A DNA stretch of 64,000 nucleotides from Gammaproteobacteria bacterium (GCA_018830325.1 JAHJSQ010000109.1:1-64000); one strand, 5' to 3'. Shown: positions 8,904 to 18,279, counted from the stretch's first letter. Numbers and translations are program-made. Notes: generated by a model not told the origin, from the sequence alone.

Positions 8904-10987
8904 GCATTGAACGCCAGAAGATCCTGATAATCGATGATACACCGGCTAATATCACGCTATTGGGGATGGCATTACAGGATCAATATGAGATCCAAATAGC
9001 GACTAGCGGTAAAAAAGGCCTGGTTTTGGCGAGCGAGACTCCGCCGGATTTGGTTTTACTCGATATCATGATGCCCGATCTCGATGGCTATGAAACCTGC
9101 CGCTTATTTAAATCTGATGCTAAATTACAGCATATACCGATTATTTTCGTGACGGCGTTGAGTGAAATTGAAGCTGAAATTCAGGGTTTATCGCTGGGTG
9201 CGGCAGATTTTTTGATCAAGCCTTTTAATCTCCAGATTGCTCAGCTTAGGGTGCGCAATTTGTTGGAAACCGAACGGATGCGGCAGGCATTGCGTCAAAA
9301 GGAAGAAGATCAACGTCTTGCCGCGACTGTCTTTGCCTATAGTCATGACGGCATCGTGATTACCGATGTTGAAAACCGTATTATCAATGTCAATAACGCC
9401 TTTAGCCGTATTACCGGTTATGGGCTTGACGAAATCAAAGGCGAAAATCCACGTATACTCAAATCGGGGCGGCAGGATACCGAATTCTACCGCAACATGT
9501 GGCAAGCCTTGTTATCGGAAGGTCACTGGAGCGGCGAAATTTGGAATCGCAACAAGCAGGGTGAAATTTACGCGGCCTTGACGTCTATTGCAGTGGTCAG
9601 GGACGATCAAGACAGCATTCATCATTTCATCGGTTCGTTTATCGATATTACTCCGATCAAAGAGCATCAGCACGCATTGGAACGTATCGCGCATTTCGAT
9701 CCCTTGACCGGGGTTCCGAACCGCTTTTTATTATCGGATCGATTGGGACAAGCCATCGTTCATGCGCGGCGATCGCGAAAATTAATGGCGGTGTGTTATC
9801 TGGATCTGGATGAATTTAAACCGATCAATGATCGATTCGGTCATCAAGTCGGCGATCAATTATTGATAGAAATTACTCGGCGCATCAAGGCTTGTTTACG
9901 CGAAGGAGATACGCTGGCACGCATCGGCGGCGATGAGTTTGTGCTGTTGCTGTTGGATATCAATGACAGCGGCGAATGTAAGACGATATTACGAAGAATT
10001 CTTAAAGCTGTTTCGGCAAAAATGTTGCTGGCGAATCAAACAGTGTGGGTATCGTTGAGCTTGGGTTTTACTCTGTATCCGGATGATTCAGCCGATTCTG
10101 AAACATTGATTCGCCATGCCGATCAAGCGATGTATCAAGCCAAGCAACAAGGTAAGAATCGATTTCAACGGTTCGACATGCTTCAAGAAAAACAAACCTG
10201 TGAGCAAGGAAAGCAATTTGCCCGTATCGAAAGCGCATTAGCCGATAATGAATTTGTGTTGTATTTTCAACCGAAGATCAATCTTCGCGATGGAACTATT
10301 CTGGGTGTTGAAGCCTTGATTCGCTGGCAACATCCCACTCGTGGATTACTGAGCCCTGCCGAGTTTTTACCGATGATTCAAGGCAGCCAGTTGGAGATTA
10401 ATATCGGCCAATGGGTGTTGTCGACGGCCTTAAGTTATTGGCATCAATGGAAAAAAGCAGGAATCGATATTGCCATTAGTATTAATGTTGCCCCCGGGGC
10501 ATTATTGAATTCTGATTTTGTTGAAAATTTAGCCGCTAAGCTTGACGAAAACCCCGAGTTGCAGCCAGGCTGTCTTGAACTGGAAATACGGGAAACCGGG
10601 ACATCGGACGATTACGAAAGTGCCGCTAAGGTGATGAAGGCTTGCCAAGCGTTGGGTGTCGTATTTGCGCTTGATGATTTTGGAACAGGTTATTCGTCGT
10701 TGAGTTATTTGAAAACCTTGCCGGCGAAAACGTTAAAAATCGATCGGTCGTTTGTGTTGGGTATGCTGGAAGACGAGGGGGATTTGGCGATAGTTAAAGG
10801 GATTATTGATCTCGCCGCGATATTCAAATTACAAGTCATCTCGGAAGGCGTCGAGACAACCGAACACTTATCGAAATTACTTGAGTTAGGTTGTGAAAAT
10901 GGTCAAGGTTATGCCATTGCGAAACCCATGACAGAGGAAGCCTTGTTCAACTGGCTAAACGAATGGCAGTTGGAACAAAAGAATTAA
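8900..10987 (+). CDS. REC-PAS-GGDEF-EAL c-di-GMP turnover protein
   Basis: A 695-residue response regulator controlling cyclic di-GMP. Receiver domain (about 5-125; Asp 55 in LVLLDIMMPD), coiled linker, PAS domain (about 140-255), diguanylate cyclase domain with intact GGDEF (ARIGGDEFVLLL) preceded by an RxxD inhibitory site (REGD), and an EAL phosphodiesterase domain with VEALIRW, EIRETG, DDFGTGYSSL, KIDRSFV and SEGVET. Both catalytic domains look intact, so the net direction may be set by phosphorylation. GTG start overlapping the kinase stop by 4 bases, so the kinase is its likely phosphodonor. It is the last gene of the run, followed by repeats. Confidence 0.93.
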   Translation: MSIERQKILIIDDTPANITLLGMALQDQYEIQIATSGKKGLVLASETPPDLVLLDIMMPDLDGYETCRLFKSDAKLQHIPIIFVTALSEIEAEIQGLSLGAADFLIKPFNLQIAQLRVRNLLETERMRQALRQKEEDQRLAATVFAYSHDGIVITDVENRIINVNNAFSRITGYGLDEIKGENPRILKSGRQDTEFYRNMWQALLSEGHWSGEIWNRNKQGEIYAALTSIAVVRDDQDSIHHFIGSFIDITPIKEHQHALERIAHFDPLTGVPNRFLLSDRLGQAIVHARRSRKLMAVCYLDLDEFKPINDRFGHQVGDQLLIEITRRIKACLREGDTLARIGGDEFVLLLLDINDSGECKTILRRILKAVSAKMLLANQTVWVSLSLGFTLYPDDSADSETLIRHADQAMYQAKQQGKNRFQRFDMLQEKQTCEQGKQFARIESALADNEFVLYFQPKINLRDGTILGVEALIRWQHPTRGLLSPAEFLPMIQGSQLEINIGQWVLSTALSYWHQWKKAGIDIAISINVAPGALLNSDFVENLAAKLDENPELQPGCLELEIRETGTSDDYESAAKVMKACQALGVVFALDDFGTGYSSLSYLKTLPAKTLKIDRSFVLGMLEDEGDLAIVKGIIDLAAIFKLQVISEGVETTEHLSKLLELGCENGQGYAIAKPMTEEALFNWLNEWQLEQKN

Positions 10988-11094
10988 CGGCAGAAACCTA
11001 CTTTTTTTGTCAGCCAACTTCCTTAGCAAGACGGGGTTTGCAAGCCATACGCATCAAGCTAAAAACGGCCAATCCGCTCCGCTCTTTCCCAAGT

Positions 11095-11258
11095 TGCTAT
11101 TAAAGCATGTAGCCCGTATGCAGCGTAGCGAAATACGGGAATGGCGTGGCTTCGAACTTCCCGGATTGCGCTGGGTTCCATCCGGGCTAAGCTGTTTATA
11201 CTCGCCGGAAGAAGTCGGTAGCGCTAACCCGACCTACGCTTCACCCCGCGAAGTATAA
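11095..11258. repeat. REP-like imperfect palindromic repeat
   Basis: The stretch after the GGDEF-EAL gene has short inverted motifs (TAGCCCGTATGCAGCG, AAATACGGG, CATCCGGGCTAA, GGTAGCGCTAACCCGACC) typical of dispersed REP-like intergenic repeats. A frame covering it (11007-11258) has no protein-like features. It separates two convergent genes and could act as a transcription stop for either. Confidence 0.45.
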
Positions 11259-11261
11259 CGC

Positions 11262-12551
11262 TTAATTATCCGTTAGTTGTAGGGTTTCAAAAATCGCCGC
11301 GGTTAATTTTTGCAATTGGCGTTCGTCGATTATATAAGGCGGCATCGTATAAATTAAGCGCCCGAACGGCCTCAGCCAAACGCCGTGTTTAACCAGACGG
11401 TCTTGAATCTCGGATAGGCACACAGGGTCTTTCATTTCGACGACACCAATAGCGCCGAGCACTCTGACATCGTTAACGCTAGCCAGGTTGCAGCACGGTT
11501 CCAAGCCCTTTTTGAGTCCGGCCTCTATGGCCGCGACCTGGCTTTGCCAATTCGACTCGAATAATAAGTCGATGCTTGCCGATGCGATGCTGCAGGCCAG
11601 CGGATTGCCCATGAATGTCGGGCCGTGCATGAAACAGCCGGCCGGTCCATCCGAAATCGCTCCTGCAACTTTGTCGGTCGTTAATGTAGCGGCCAGCGTC
11701 AAATATCCGCCGGTCAAGGCTTTGCCGAGGCATAAAATATCGGGCGAAATGCCGGCATGTTCGCAAGCGAACAGTTTGCCGGTACGGCCGAAGCCGGTCG
11801 CGATTTCATCGGCGATCAGCAATACGTCATATTTTTTGCATAAGGCGCTTACCGATTTCAGATAGTCGGGATGATAAAACCACATGCCGCCCGCGCCTTG
11901 TACGATCGGTTCGAGAATGACTGCCGCGCAGGACTCGCCATGCTTCGATAAAATAGCTTCCAACGAGTCGATATCAGACGAGTTCCAAGGTTCGCCGAAA
12001 CGGCAAGCCGGCCGTTGCGCGAAATAGTGTTGAGGTAATACGGGGTTGAACAAATGATGCATGCCGGTAACCGGGTCGCAGACCGACATCGCACCGAAGG
12101 TATCGCCGTGATAACCACCCCGAAGCGCCACGAATCGGTTTTTTTCGGGTTTGCCGAGCGCTTGCCAATATTGAATGGCCATCTTCAATGCGACTTCGAC
12201 GCTGACCGATCCGGAATCACAAAGAAACACCTTGTTCAAGCCCTCGGGTGTAATTTTCAATAGACGCTCGACCAATTCGATTGCCGGCGTATGCGTAATG
12301 CCGCCGAACATCACATGGGCCATCGATTGTAATTGTTTCGTGGCCGCTTGATTGAGTTTGGAGTGATTGTAACCGTGTATTGCCGACCACCAAGACGACA
12401 TCCCGTCGATCAATTCGCGGCCGTCGCCCAGTTTAAGCATGACGCCGGAAGCACTGGCGACATGATAAACCGGCGTCGGTGCTGTCATTGATGTGTAGGG
12501 GTGCCAGATATGGTCGCGGTCGAGTTGCAGTCGTGTATCTTGTTGAGTCAT
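11262..12551 (-). CDS. bioA: Adenosylmethionine-8-amino-7-oxononanoate aminotransferase
   Basis: Biotin synthesis: converts KAPA to DAPA with S-adenosylmethionine as amino donor, using PLP. The 429 residues match the class III aminotransferase BioA length. Visible motifs are [12 protein letters not shown] at the N-terminus, [30 protein letters not shown], the PLP-site [11 protein letters not shown], and the Schiff-base Lys in [25 protein letters not shown] is also typical. It stands alone here, without other bio genes. ATG start at 12551. Confidence 0.95.
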   Translation of the reverse strand: MTQQDTRLQLDRDHIWHPYTSMTAPTPVYHVASASGVMLKLGDGRELIDGMSSWWSAIHGYNHSKLNQAATKQLQSMAHVMFGGITHTPAIELVERLLKITPEGLNKVFLCDSGSVSVEVALKMAIQYWQALGKPEKNRFVALRGGYHGDTFGAMSVCDPVTGMHHLFNPVLPQHYFAQRPACRFGEPWNSSDIDSLEAILSKHGESCAAVILEPIVQGAGGMWFYHPDYLKSVSALCKKYDVLLIADEIATGFGRTGKLFACEHAGISPDILCLGKALTGGYLTLAATLTTDKVAGAISDGPAGCFMHGPTFMGNPLACSIASASIDLLFESNWQSQVAAIEAGLKKGLEPCCNLASVNDVRVLGAIGVVEMKDPVCLSEIQDRLVKHGVWLRPFGRLIYTMPPYIIDERQLQKLTAAIFETLQLTDN

Positions 12552-12582
12552 TTAATTGAATGAGTTTGGAAAATCATTAAAC

Positions 12583-12829
12583 CTACTCTCTTTTGATTGA
12601 AAAACCGTCTAAGAATAAAAGGTATGGGATGTGTCTATCGAGGACCGCCGTTCACCCAGCACCTAAATTATCTCAGATAGTTAACCATAGCCAATGGACT
12701 ATGGAATTTAGGTGCTGGGTAAACCCATCCATGGCGGCTTGACGGCAGCGATCCCTGCTGCCGACATCCTCGCTAGCCACACCCCATACCTTCATAAAGT
12801 TATCTAATTTTTGACTATAAAGGGAGTAG
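12583..12829. repeat. Family D inverted-end element with nested family C palindrome
   Basis: The element starts CTACTCTCTTTTGATTG and ends CTATAAAGGGAGTAG, so its tips are inverted repeats. A nearly identical copy without the insert lies at 38338-38511. The inserted family C element occupies 12655-12719 (65 bp, CCCAGCACCTAAAT to ATTTAGGTGCTGGG), flanked by TTCA on the left and TAAA on the right, where the empty copy has GTGAACCCATCC. It therefore looks like a small element sitting inside another small element. The gap between bioA and degQ holds nothing else. Confidence 0.75.
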
Positions 12830-12863
12830 AAAAGCAATTGGGCCGCGAAGTACACGAATGCGT

Positions 12864-14345
12864 TTAGCGCCACTGCAAGACGACATAGCGGGACATGCCG
12901 CGATCGCTGATCAGTAACAAGACCCGCTTGTTATCTTTGCTTCGGTTGACGGCGCGATTGAATTCGTTGGCGGAATTGACCGGTTTGCGGTCGACTTCCA
13001 GGATTACAGTGCCGGGGCGTATGCCGGCCATTGCGGCAATCGCGCCCGGCTTGACTTCGGTGACGATGACGCCTTGGCCGGGAGTTGCATTAAATTGCCG
13101 CGCCAGTTCTTTAGTTACAGTCTGCACGGTCAAGCCCAGTTCTTCGGTGCTTTGGGTGGGCGCTTGTGCTGCTACAATTGGTTGATCGCCGAGTTTTTCG
13201 ATTTTTATGTCGATTGTGCGCGATTTTCCATCGCGCAAGATCGCGACTTTGGCGCTTTTGCCGGGCGCTGTTAGCGCGACACGGTTTCTGAAATCGCCGA
13301 TATCGTTGACTGGCCGGCCTTGGTATTGGGTCACGATGTCGCCGGCTTTGAGGCCTGCCTTTGCTGCCGGCGAATCATCGGTGACCTGTGCGATTAAAAT
13401 GCCTTGATGCGTAGTCAAGTTGAAGGACTCGGCCAATTCCTGCGTCAATGGCTGAATCACGACGCCTAAATAGCCGCGCGTGACTTCGCCTCGTTCGATC
13501 AATTGGTCAGCGATCGATTTTGCCAGATTTATCGGGATTGCGAAGCCTACACCCATATGACCGCCGCTCCGGCTGAAAATCGCGGTATTGATGCCGATTG
13601 CTTCACCATCCAGGTTGACGAGCGGGCCGCCGGAATTACCGGGATTGATCGCGGCATCGGTTTGAATGAAGTCTTCATAATCACTGATGCCGAGGCTGGT
13701 TCTGCCCTTGGCGCTTACGACCCCGACGGTCAACGTATGGCTCAAGCCGAACGGATTGCCGATGGCCACGACCCATTCGCCGACTTCCAGTTTTGTTGAG
13801 TCGCCCAGCGGCAAGGCCGGCAAGTTTCCGGCTTTGATTTCAATGACGGCGATATCCGATTTAGGATCGGTGCCGGTAATCTTGGCGTCGAATTCCCGCC
13901 CATCTTGGAATGTCACGCGAATTTTGTCGGCATTCGCAACGACATGATTGTTCGTGATGATATAGGAGGTTTCGCTCAACAAGCCTCGCTTCGACGCGAA
14001 AACGAAGCCGGAACCTTGTCCTATCGCGGGCGGCCGTTGTTGTGGTGCAGGGGTCGGCCCCGGGCGTCTTGGCGTTCCGGGAAATTCATCGCCAAAAAAA
14101 TGCCGGAAAAAATCATCGCCGAAAGGCCATTCGTCGCCGAATGGCGTTGTAAAGGGGGCTTGCGCGAGGCCTTCACGGGAACTTTCCACTTGGATAAAGA
14201 CAACCGAAGGAGAGGTTTGCCGCGCGACCGACGCAAACGCTTTACTGGTTTGCCTAAGATTTTCGATACCGCCCGTTTGCGCGAATGAGAGAGGGGGCAG
14301 CGTGATAATTAACAGTAGTAACGGTAAAAAATATTTTTTATTCAT
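12864..14345 (-). CDS. degQ: Periplasmic serine protease DegQ/HtrA family
   Basis: Envelope quality-control protease and chaperone, 493 residues. Signal peptide (about residues 1-22, ending LSFA). The trypsin-like domain has the triad His 134 (TNNHVV), Asp 164 (SDIAVIEI) and Ser 238 (GNSGGPL). Two PDZ domains follow (about 280-370 and 395-490), as in DegP/DegQ. A proline/arginine-rich loop precedes the protease core (about 90-110). ATG with AAGAAGG about 8 bases upstream. Single gene bounded by repeats. DegP versus DegQ/MucD naming cannot be settled here. Confidence 0.93.
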   Translation of the reverse strand: MNKKYFLPLLLLIITLPPLSFAQTGGIENLRQTSKAFASVARQTSPSVVFIQVESSREGLAQAPFTTPFGDEWPFGDDFFRHFFGDEFPGTPRRPGPTPAPQQRPPAIGQGSGFVFASKRGLLSETSYIITNNHVVANADKIRVTFQDGREFDAKITGTDPKSDIAVIEIKAGNLPALPLGDSTKLEVGEWVVAIGNPFGLSHTLTVGVVSAKGRTSLGISDYEDFIQTDAAINPGNSGGPLVNLDGEAIGINTAIFSRSGGHMGVGFAIPINLAKSIADQLIERGEVTRGYLGVVIQPLTQELAESFNLTTHQGILIAQVTDDSPAAKAGLKAGDIVTQYQGRPVNDIGDFRNRVALTAPGKSAKVAILRDGKSRTIDIKIEKLGDQPIVAAQAPTQSTEELGLTVQTVTKELARQFNATPGQGVIVTEVKPGAIAAMAGIRPGTVILEVDRKPVNSANEFNRAVNRSKDNKRVLLLISDRGMSRYVVLQWR

Positions 14346-14400
14346 AAATTTAACCTTCTTGTCTGTTGTTCAGGGCGCGTAAGGAAATTTGTAAAAGTTT

Positions 14401-14576
14401 AAACCTAAAAAGAGTATTTGAGAGCTTCAACTACCGTTCGCCCTGAGCCCTTCGGCTACGCTCAGGAGAGCCCTGTCGAAGCGGTGAAGGGTAGTTTGAG
14501 ACTTCACCAATGCGGTGAAAGTGTTGTAGACCGTTCATGCTTCGACTTGGCTCAGTACGAACGGTCTACAATACAT
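14401..14576. repeat. Family F long repeat, copy 1
   Basis: About 180 bp beginning near AAACCTAAAAAGAG and containing CTACCGTTCGCCCTGAGC, internal hairpins (CCCTTCGGCTACGCTCAGG) and an end at GAACGGTCTACAA. The same sequence in reverse orientation occurs at 57752-57930. It is non-coding. The open frame across it is spurious. Confidence 0.7.
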
Positions 14577-14585
14577 GCCAACGTA

Positions 14586-14735
14586 ATTATTCACACCCCC
14601 CTATCGTTCCTACGCTCCGGCGTGGGAATGAAGACCGAGACGCTCTAGCGTCTCGTACCGCTGGAGCGGTACTCAGGCGTTCCCACGCCGGAGCGTGGGA
14701 ACGATAATTTCCGGGGACTGAATAATTACATGCCA
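14586..14735. repeat. Family G palindromic repeat, copy 1
   Basis: Palindromic stretch: TATCGTTCCTACGCTCCGG, later CGTTCCCACGCCGGAGCG and GGGAACGATAATTTCCGGGG, flanked by TAATTATTCACA and GACTGAATAATTAC. The same flanks and palindrome appear at 18000-18070, and a related palindrome at 36385-36475. Between them sits an inverted CTCTAGCGTCTCGTACCG / CTGGAGCGGTACTCAGG segment. Nothing coding. Confidence 0.6.
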
Positions 14736-14870
14736 ACTGTTCATTTTGGGTTGAAAGTTTCTTTGGCCAATATGTTTTTGCCTTGTTGACTGAATCCTCG
14801 AGCGTTAATATTAGCGGGTAGCTTTTAAGACTTTTCTCAAAAAACAATAAAATGCACTTTCCTACGTGTG

Positions 14871-15153
14871 TATATACCTATCGCACTTCAAATTTCGGCA
14901 TTAGCGCATGGAGGCGTCGGGGTGTTCGGTCGATTTTTGCTCCTGCAAAATCGACATTCACGCCATCCATGGCGCTTGCAAAGGCTTTGGCAGCATGGAT
15001 GCTGTCATAGAGCCTACATGGACGTATTAACCCAGCACCTAAATACCATAGTCCATTGGCTATGGTTAACTATCTTGGATAATTTAGGTGCTGGGTTCAC
15101 GGCGTCCTTTGACGGGCACCCCGACGCCGAAATTTGACTAGTAAAGGGTATAT
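14871..15153. repeat. Family B inverted-end element (minus orientation) with nested family C
   Basis: Begins TATATACCTATCGCACTTC and ends AAAGGGTATATAAGG, the inverted imperfect ends of family B (other copies at 35320, 38511 and 53630). The family C palindrome lies inside at 15031-15095 (65 bp). A segment shared with family A (TTTTTGCTCCTGCAAAAT, CGCCATCCATGGCG) is also present, showing mosaic exchange between families. Confidence 0.7.
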
Positions 15154-15195
15154 AAGGGTTATTTTTTAAATTTCAAAATTATTCAGGAATTCTTT

Positions 15196-15627
15196 GTGGA
15201 AAATTTTACACCGTTCTCGGCTTTTCTCGGCGGAACATTAATCGGTTTGGCCGCCACCTTGCTGTTATGGCTAAATGGTCGCATGGCCGGGGTTAGCGGC
15301 ATCATGCATCGTTTACTCAATTCCTCGAAGTCGGAGTGGCTTTGGCGGTTCAATTTTTTAATCGGCCTGGTCTTAGGCGCTTTACTGTTTAATTGGTTCA
15401 ATCCCGGGTTTTTCACGCCGCGTTCCGACTATCCTTATGGGCTGTTGGCTGTGGGCGGTTTTCTAGTCGGTTTCGGTACTCGCATGGGTAGCGGATGCAC
15501 GAGCGGTCATGGTATTTGCGGTATCGCCAACGGATCGTTGCGCTCGATAACGGCGACTTTGATTTTCATGATCAGCGGTGTCGTCACGGTCTATTGTATC
15601 AGGCATATTGTGGGAGTCGGGGTATGA
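15196..15627 (+). CDS. YeeE/YedE sulfur-transport family protein, N-terminal half
   Basis: A 143-residue membrane protein with about four hydrophobic helices. It matches the first half of YeeE/YedE-type proteins, which take up thiosulfate or related sulfur compounds in characterised members. The hallmark GSGCTSGHGICG is present, with the conserved Cys thought to contact substrate. The second half is encoded by the next gene, overlapping by 4 bases (ATGA). Operon partners SoxC and cytochrome c suggest a role in sulfur oxidation rather than plain assimilation. Confidence 0.85.
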   Translation: MENFTPFSAFLGGTLIGLAATLLLWLNGRMAGVSGIMHRLLNSSKSEWLWRFNFLIGLVLGALLFNWFNPGFFTPRSDYPYGLLAVGGFLVGFGTRMGSGCTSGHGICGIANGSLRSITATLIFMISGVVTVYCIRHIVGVGV

Positions 15628-16067
15628 AGCATTGTTTAGCGGCTTTATTGAGCGGTACGTTGTTCGGGTTCGGTTTATCGTTATCGCAAATGACCGACCC
15701 GAACAAGGTTTTGGGTTTTCTCGATGTCGCAGGACGCTGGGATCCGAGTTTGGCCTTCGTGATGATGGGAGCTTTGGCCGTTTCCGTTATTACGTTTCGT
15801 TTCATCTTAAAACGTCCGAAACCGATATGGGCTGAGGAATTTCATGTCGCTCGGAAGAAGTCCTTGGACAAACCGCTTTTGTTCGGGGCGATGATTTTTG
15901 GTATCGGCTGGGGGATGAGCGGTTATTGTCCGGGGCCTGCTGTTGCGGGCTTGGGGTTGGGCAACCCCGAAGCATTCATTATGGTTGCCTCGATTTATTT
16001 GGGATTTATCGCGCAAGGTATTTGGGCCCGGAAACGTTTTAAAAAATCCGTACCGGTCGATGCCTAA
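15624..16067 (+). CDS. YeeE/YedE sulfur-transport family protein, C-terminal half
   Basis: A 147-residue membrane protein with four predicted helices, starting MKHCLAALLSGTLFGFG. It carries the second conserved Cys motif GMSGYCPGPAVAGLG. Together with the preceding gene it reconstitutes one full YeeE/YedE transporter; two-gene versions are common in proteobacteria. I chose the ATG at 15624, overlapping the previous stop, rather than a frame start at 15495 that lies inside the first gene. The end overlaps the start of the SoxC gene by 8 bases. Confidence 0.85.
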   Translation: MKHCLAALLSGTLFGFGLSLSQMTDPNKVLGFLDVAGRWDPSLAFVMMGALAVSVITFRFILKRPKPIWAEEFHVARKKSLDKPLLFGAMIFGIGWGMSGYCPGPAVAGLGLGNPEAFIMVASIYLGFIAQGIWARKRFKKSVPVDA

Positions 16068-17349
16068 GCAATTGTTAAATGCCGTTCAACCCAGTGCCGA
16101 AATTGAAGCTGCGGGCGGCGGTTTGCTGGATCGGCGTCTGTTTTTAAAGCAAGGTTTGATTTTTACCGCCGCGACTTGGGGTGCGATAAATTCACAGACC
16201 GCAAAGGCCGGATTCGAGCGTGAATCGTGGACGAAACAACCGGGTAAGCCTTTTTCTAATTACGGGTTGCCATCCGACTATGAAAAAAAGGTGATTCGTT
16301 GGATTATGGCCAACGACGATGCACCGGGTAATGGCGTTTCGTGGACACCGCTGCACGAACTCGAGGGTATTGTTACGCCAAGCGGCTTACATTTCGAGCG
16401 CCATCACAACGGTGTGCCGGCAATCGATCCTGTGCGGCATCGCTTGTTGATACATGGTTTAGTCAAGCGTTCTCTGACGTTTTCGGTATCGGATTTATTG
16501 CAATATCCGATGCAATCCCGTTTATGTTTCATTGAATGCGGCGGCAATAGCAATGCCGGTTGGCGGAGCGAGCCGATACAAACCCAAGTCGGCTATTTTC
16601 ATGGCATGGCTTCATGCAGCGAATGGACCGGCGTGCCCTTGAGTGTCGTCCTTCAGGAGGCCGGTATTAAAGGCCGTGCAAAATGGATCGTCGCCGAAGG
16701 AAGCGATGCGTCGATGATGAATATCAGTTTGCCGCTCGACAAAGCGCTCGACGATTGTTTACTGGCCTTATATCAAAACGGCGAACGACTGAGGCCCGAG
16801 AACGGTTATCCGTTGCGGCTGTTGGTTCCGGGGTGGGAAGGGGTGCTCAATGTCAAATGGCTCAGGCGATTAAACCTTGCGGCTAAACCTGTCATGGCTC
16901 GTAACGAAACCGCTAAATACACCGAATTGTTGCCTTCGGGTAAGGCGCGGCAATTTAGCTTCGTGATGGAGCCGAAGTCGGTGATTACCCATCCATCATT
17001 CGGGCACCGACTCGATCGGCACGGTTTGTACCAGATCAGCGGCTTGGCGTGGAGCGGTCGCGGTAAAATCGCGAAAGTCGAAGTATCCGCCGATGGAGGT
17101 AAGAGTTGGACCGAGGCCGAGTTACAAGAGCCGGTATTGCCGCAGTGTTTCACGCGATTCCGGATTCCTTGGCGATGGCAGGGGCAAGACGTTGTGCTCA
17201 AAAGTCGGGCGTTCGACGAAACCGGTGAGGTTCAGCCGGAACGTTCCGAGTTGATCGCAAAGCGCGGCCGGCATGGTTATTTTCATTATAATGCTATTGT
17301 GAGTTGGGCCATTACGGAAGCGGGTGAGATTAGTCATGTCTATCTTTAA
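16060..17349 (+). CDS. soxC: SoxC-like sulfite dehydrogenase molybdopterin subunit
   Basis: A 429-residue periplasmic molybdenum enzyme of the sulfite oxidase family. A Tat signal is visible (DRRLFLKQG, residues 24-32) followed by a hydrophobic stretch to about residue 50. The molybdenum-ligating Cys is in IECGGNSN (Cys 160), and the C-terminal dimerisation domain contains VEVSADGGKSWTEAEL. SoxCD oxidises the sulfane sulfur of SoxY-bound thiosulfate in complete Sox systems. No soxAXYZB is in this window. Start at 16060, overlapping the transporter gene by 8 bases. The cytochrome c gene overlaps its end. Confidence 0.9.
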   Translation: MPKQLLNAVQPSAEIEAAGGGLLDRRLFLKQGLIFTAATWGAINSQTAKAGFERESWTKQPGKPFSNYGLPSDYEKKVIRWIMANDDAPGNGVSWTPLHELEGIVTPSGLHFERHHNGVPAIDPVRHRLLIHGLVKRSLTFSVSDLLQYPMQSRLCFIECGGNSNAGWRSEPIQTQVGYFHGMASCSEWTGVPLSVVLQEAGIKGRAKWIVAEGSDASMMNISLPLDKALDDCLLALYQNGERLRPENGYPLRLLVPGWEGVLNVKWLRRLNLAAKPVMARNETAKYTELLPSGKARQFSFVMEPKSVITHPSFGHRLDRHGLYQISGLAWSGRGKIAKVEVSADGGKSWTEAELQEPVLPQCFTRFRIPWRWQGQDVVLKSRAFDETGEVQPERSELIAKRGRHGYFHYNAIVSWAITEAGEISHVYL

Positions 17350-17866
17350 GAGTCTGCTATGCTTTAGCCTCGGCTCGGCTAATATGGTTGTAGCCGAAGA
17401 GCTGATCGGTCCCGGATTGGGTATTCAGGCGCCGCCGGCGATGTTGAAACAATGGAATAGAGATGTTTTTCCCGATGGGGCGGGTTTGCCGTTAGGGCGA
17501 GGGACCGCTCGCGAAGGTGAGGTCGTTTACCGGGCGCATTGCATCGGTTGTCATGGTCCGGAAGGACGTGGCGGTAGCGCCGAGGAGCTGGCCGGCGCCG
17601 AACATTCATTAATCGACGATCCGCCGGATAAAACGATCGGAACTTATTGGCCGTATGCGACGACTCTTTTCGATTTTACGCGACGCTCCATGCCGTTATC
17701 GAATCCTGGGTCGCTGACCGATGATCAAGTCTATGCGGTAACCGCCTATTTGCTTTATCTCAATCGTATTATCGGGCCGGACGGCGAAATGAATGCGCGA
17801 TCGTTGCCGGCTGTCGTCATGCCGAATCGGGACGGGTTTATTGATAATTATCGGCAGGACGATTAA
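17336..17866 (+). CDS. SoxD-like c-type cytochrome
   Basis: A 176-residue exported cytochrome c: signal peptide (about 1-20), single haem motif CIGCH (Cys 69, Cys 72, His 73), and a likely axial Met in RRSMPLSNPGSLT. The shape matches the haem domain of SoxD, the electron-accepting partner of SoxC. Its start overlaps the soxC stop by 14 bases, so it is translationally coupled. A GTG at 17324 is an alternative start that would lengthen the signal. Last gene of the sulfur operon. Confidence 0.88.
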   Translation: MSIFKSLLCFSLGSANMVVAEELIGPGLGIQAPPAMLKQWNRDVFPDGAGLPLGRGTAREGEVVYRAHCIGCHGPEGRGGSAEELAGAEHSLIDDPPDKTIGTYWPYATTLFDFTRRSMPLSNPGSLTDDQVYAVTAYLLYLNRIIGPDGEMNARSLPAVVMPNRDGFIDNYRQDD

Positions 17867-18279
17867 GGCGCTCGGGTCTAGGCTGTCGAAAAAAGCCGCT
17901 TTTAGCTAATCGCCGTGTTCCCGCTTTTTAGACTCAAAATATTTTTGAAAAGGCGCCCGATGCGCACCCAGCGGCGTTCAAGCTGTCTTGGAATTTGTGT
18001 AATTATTCACATCCCGCTATCGTTCCCACGCAGAGCATGGGAACGATAATTGCCGGGGGACTGAAGAGTTACGAATTTGTTGATCATCATAGGCTATAAG
18101 GTCCTAGTTATTTTCTCAAAATCCATAAAGCAGTCATTCTATCCGACATGGAAATCGGTAAATTTCGACACCCTAGCTCGGGTCCGTTGATTTTAAGTAA
18201 TGGCCGGCGATTGGGATTTTCAGTTCGAATTAATTTTTGAGTACGATCGTTTTCGCTTTTCTAATCCATCGATTAAATC
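17867..18279. repeat. Intergenic stretch with family G palindrome, copy 2
   Basis: The only recognisable item is the palindrome at about 18000-18070 (TATCGTTCCCACGC / CATGGGAACGATAA, then TTGCCGGGGGACTGA), the partner of the 14586-14735 copy. An imperfect hairpin of GGCGCTCGGG and AAGGCGCCCGATGCG flanks 17870-17960 and might end the soxC operon transcript. No gene is seen. Confidence 0.45.

Noticed and set aside
11007..11258. 83-codon frame after the GGDEF-EAL gene
   Set aside because: Covers REP-like repeat sequence; low-complexity translation.
14418..14847. Frames of 76 and 86 codons on both strands
   Set aside because: They lie across family F and G palindromes; mirrored frames are a by-product of the palindromes.
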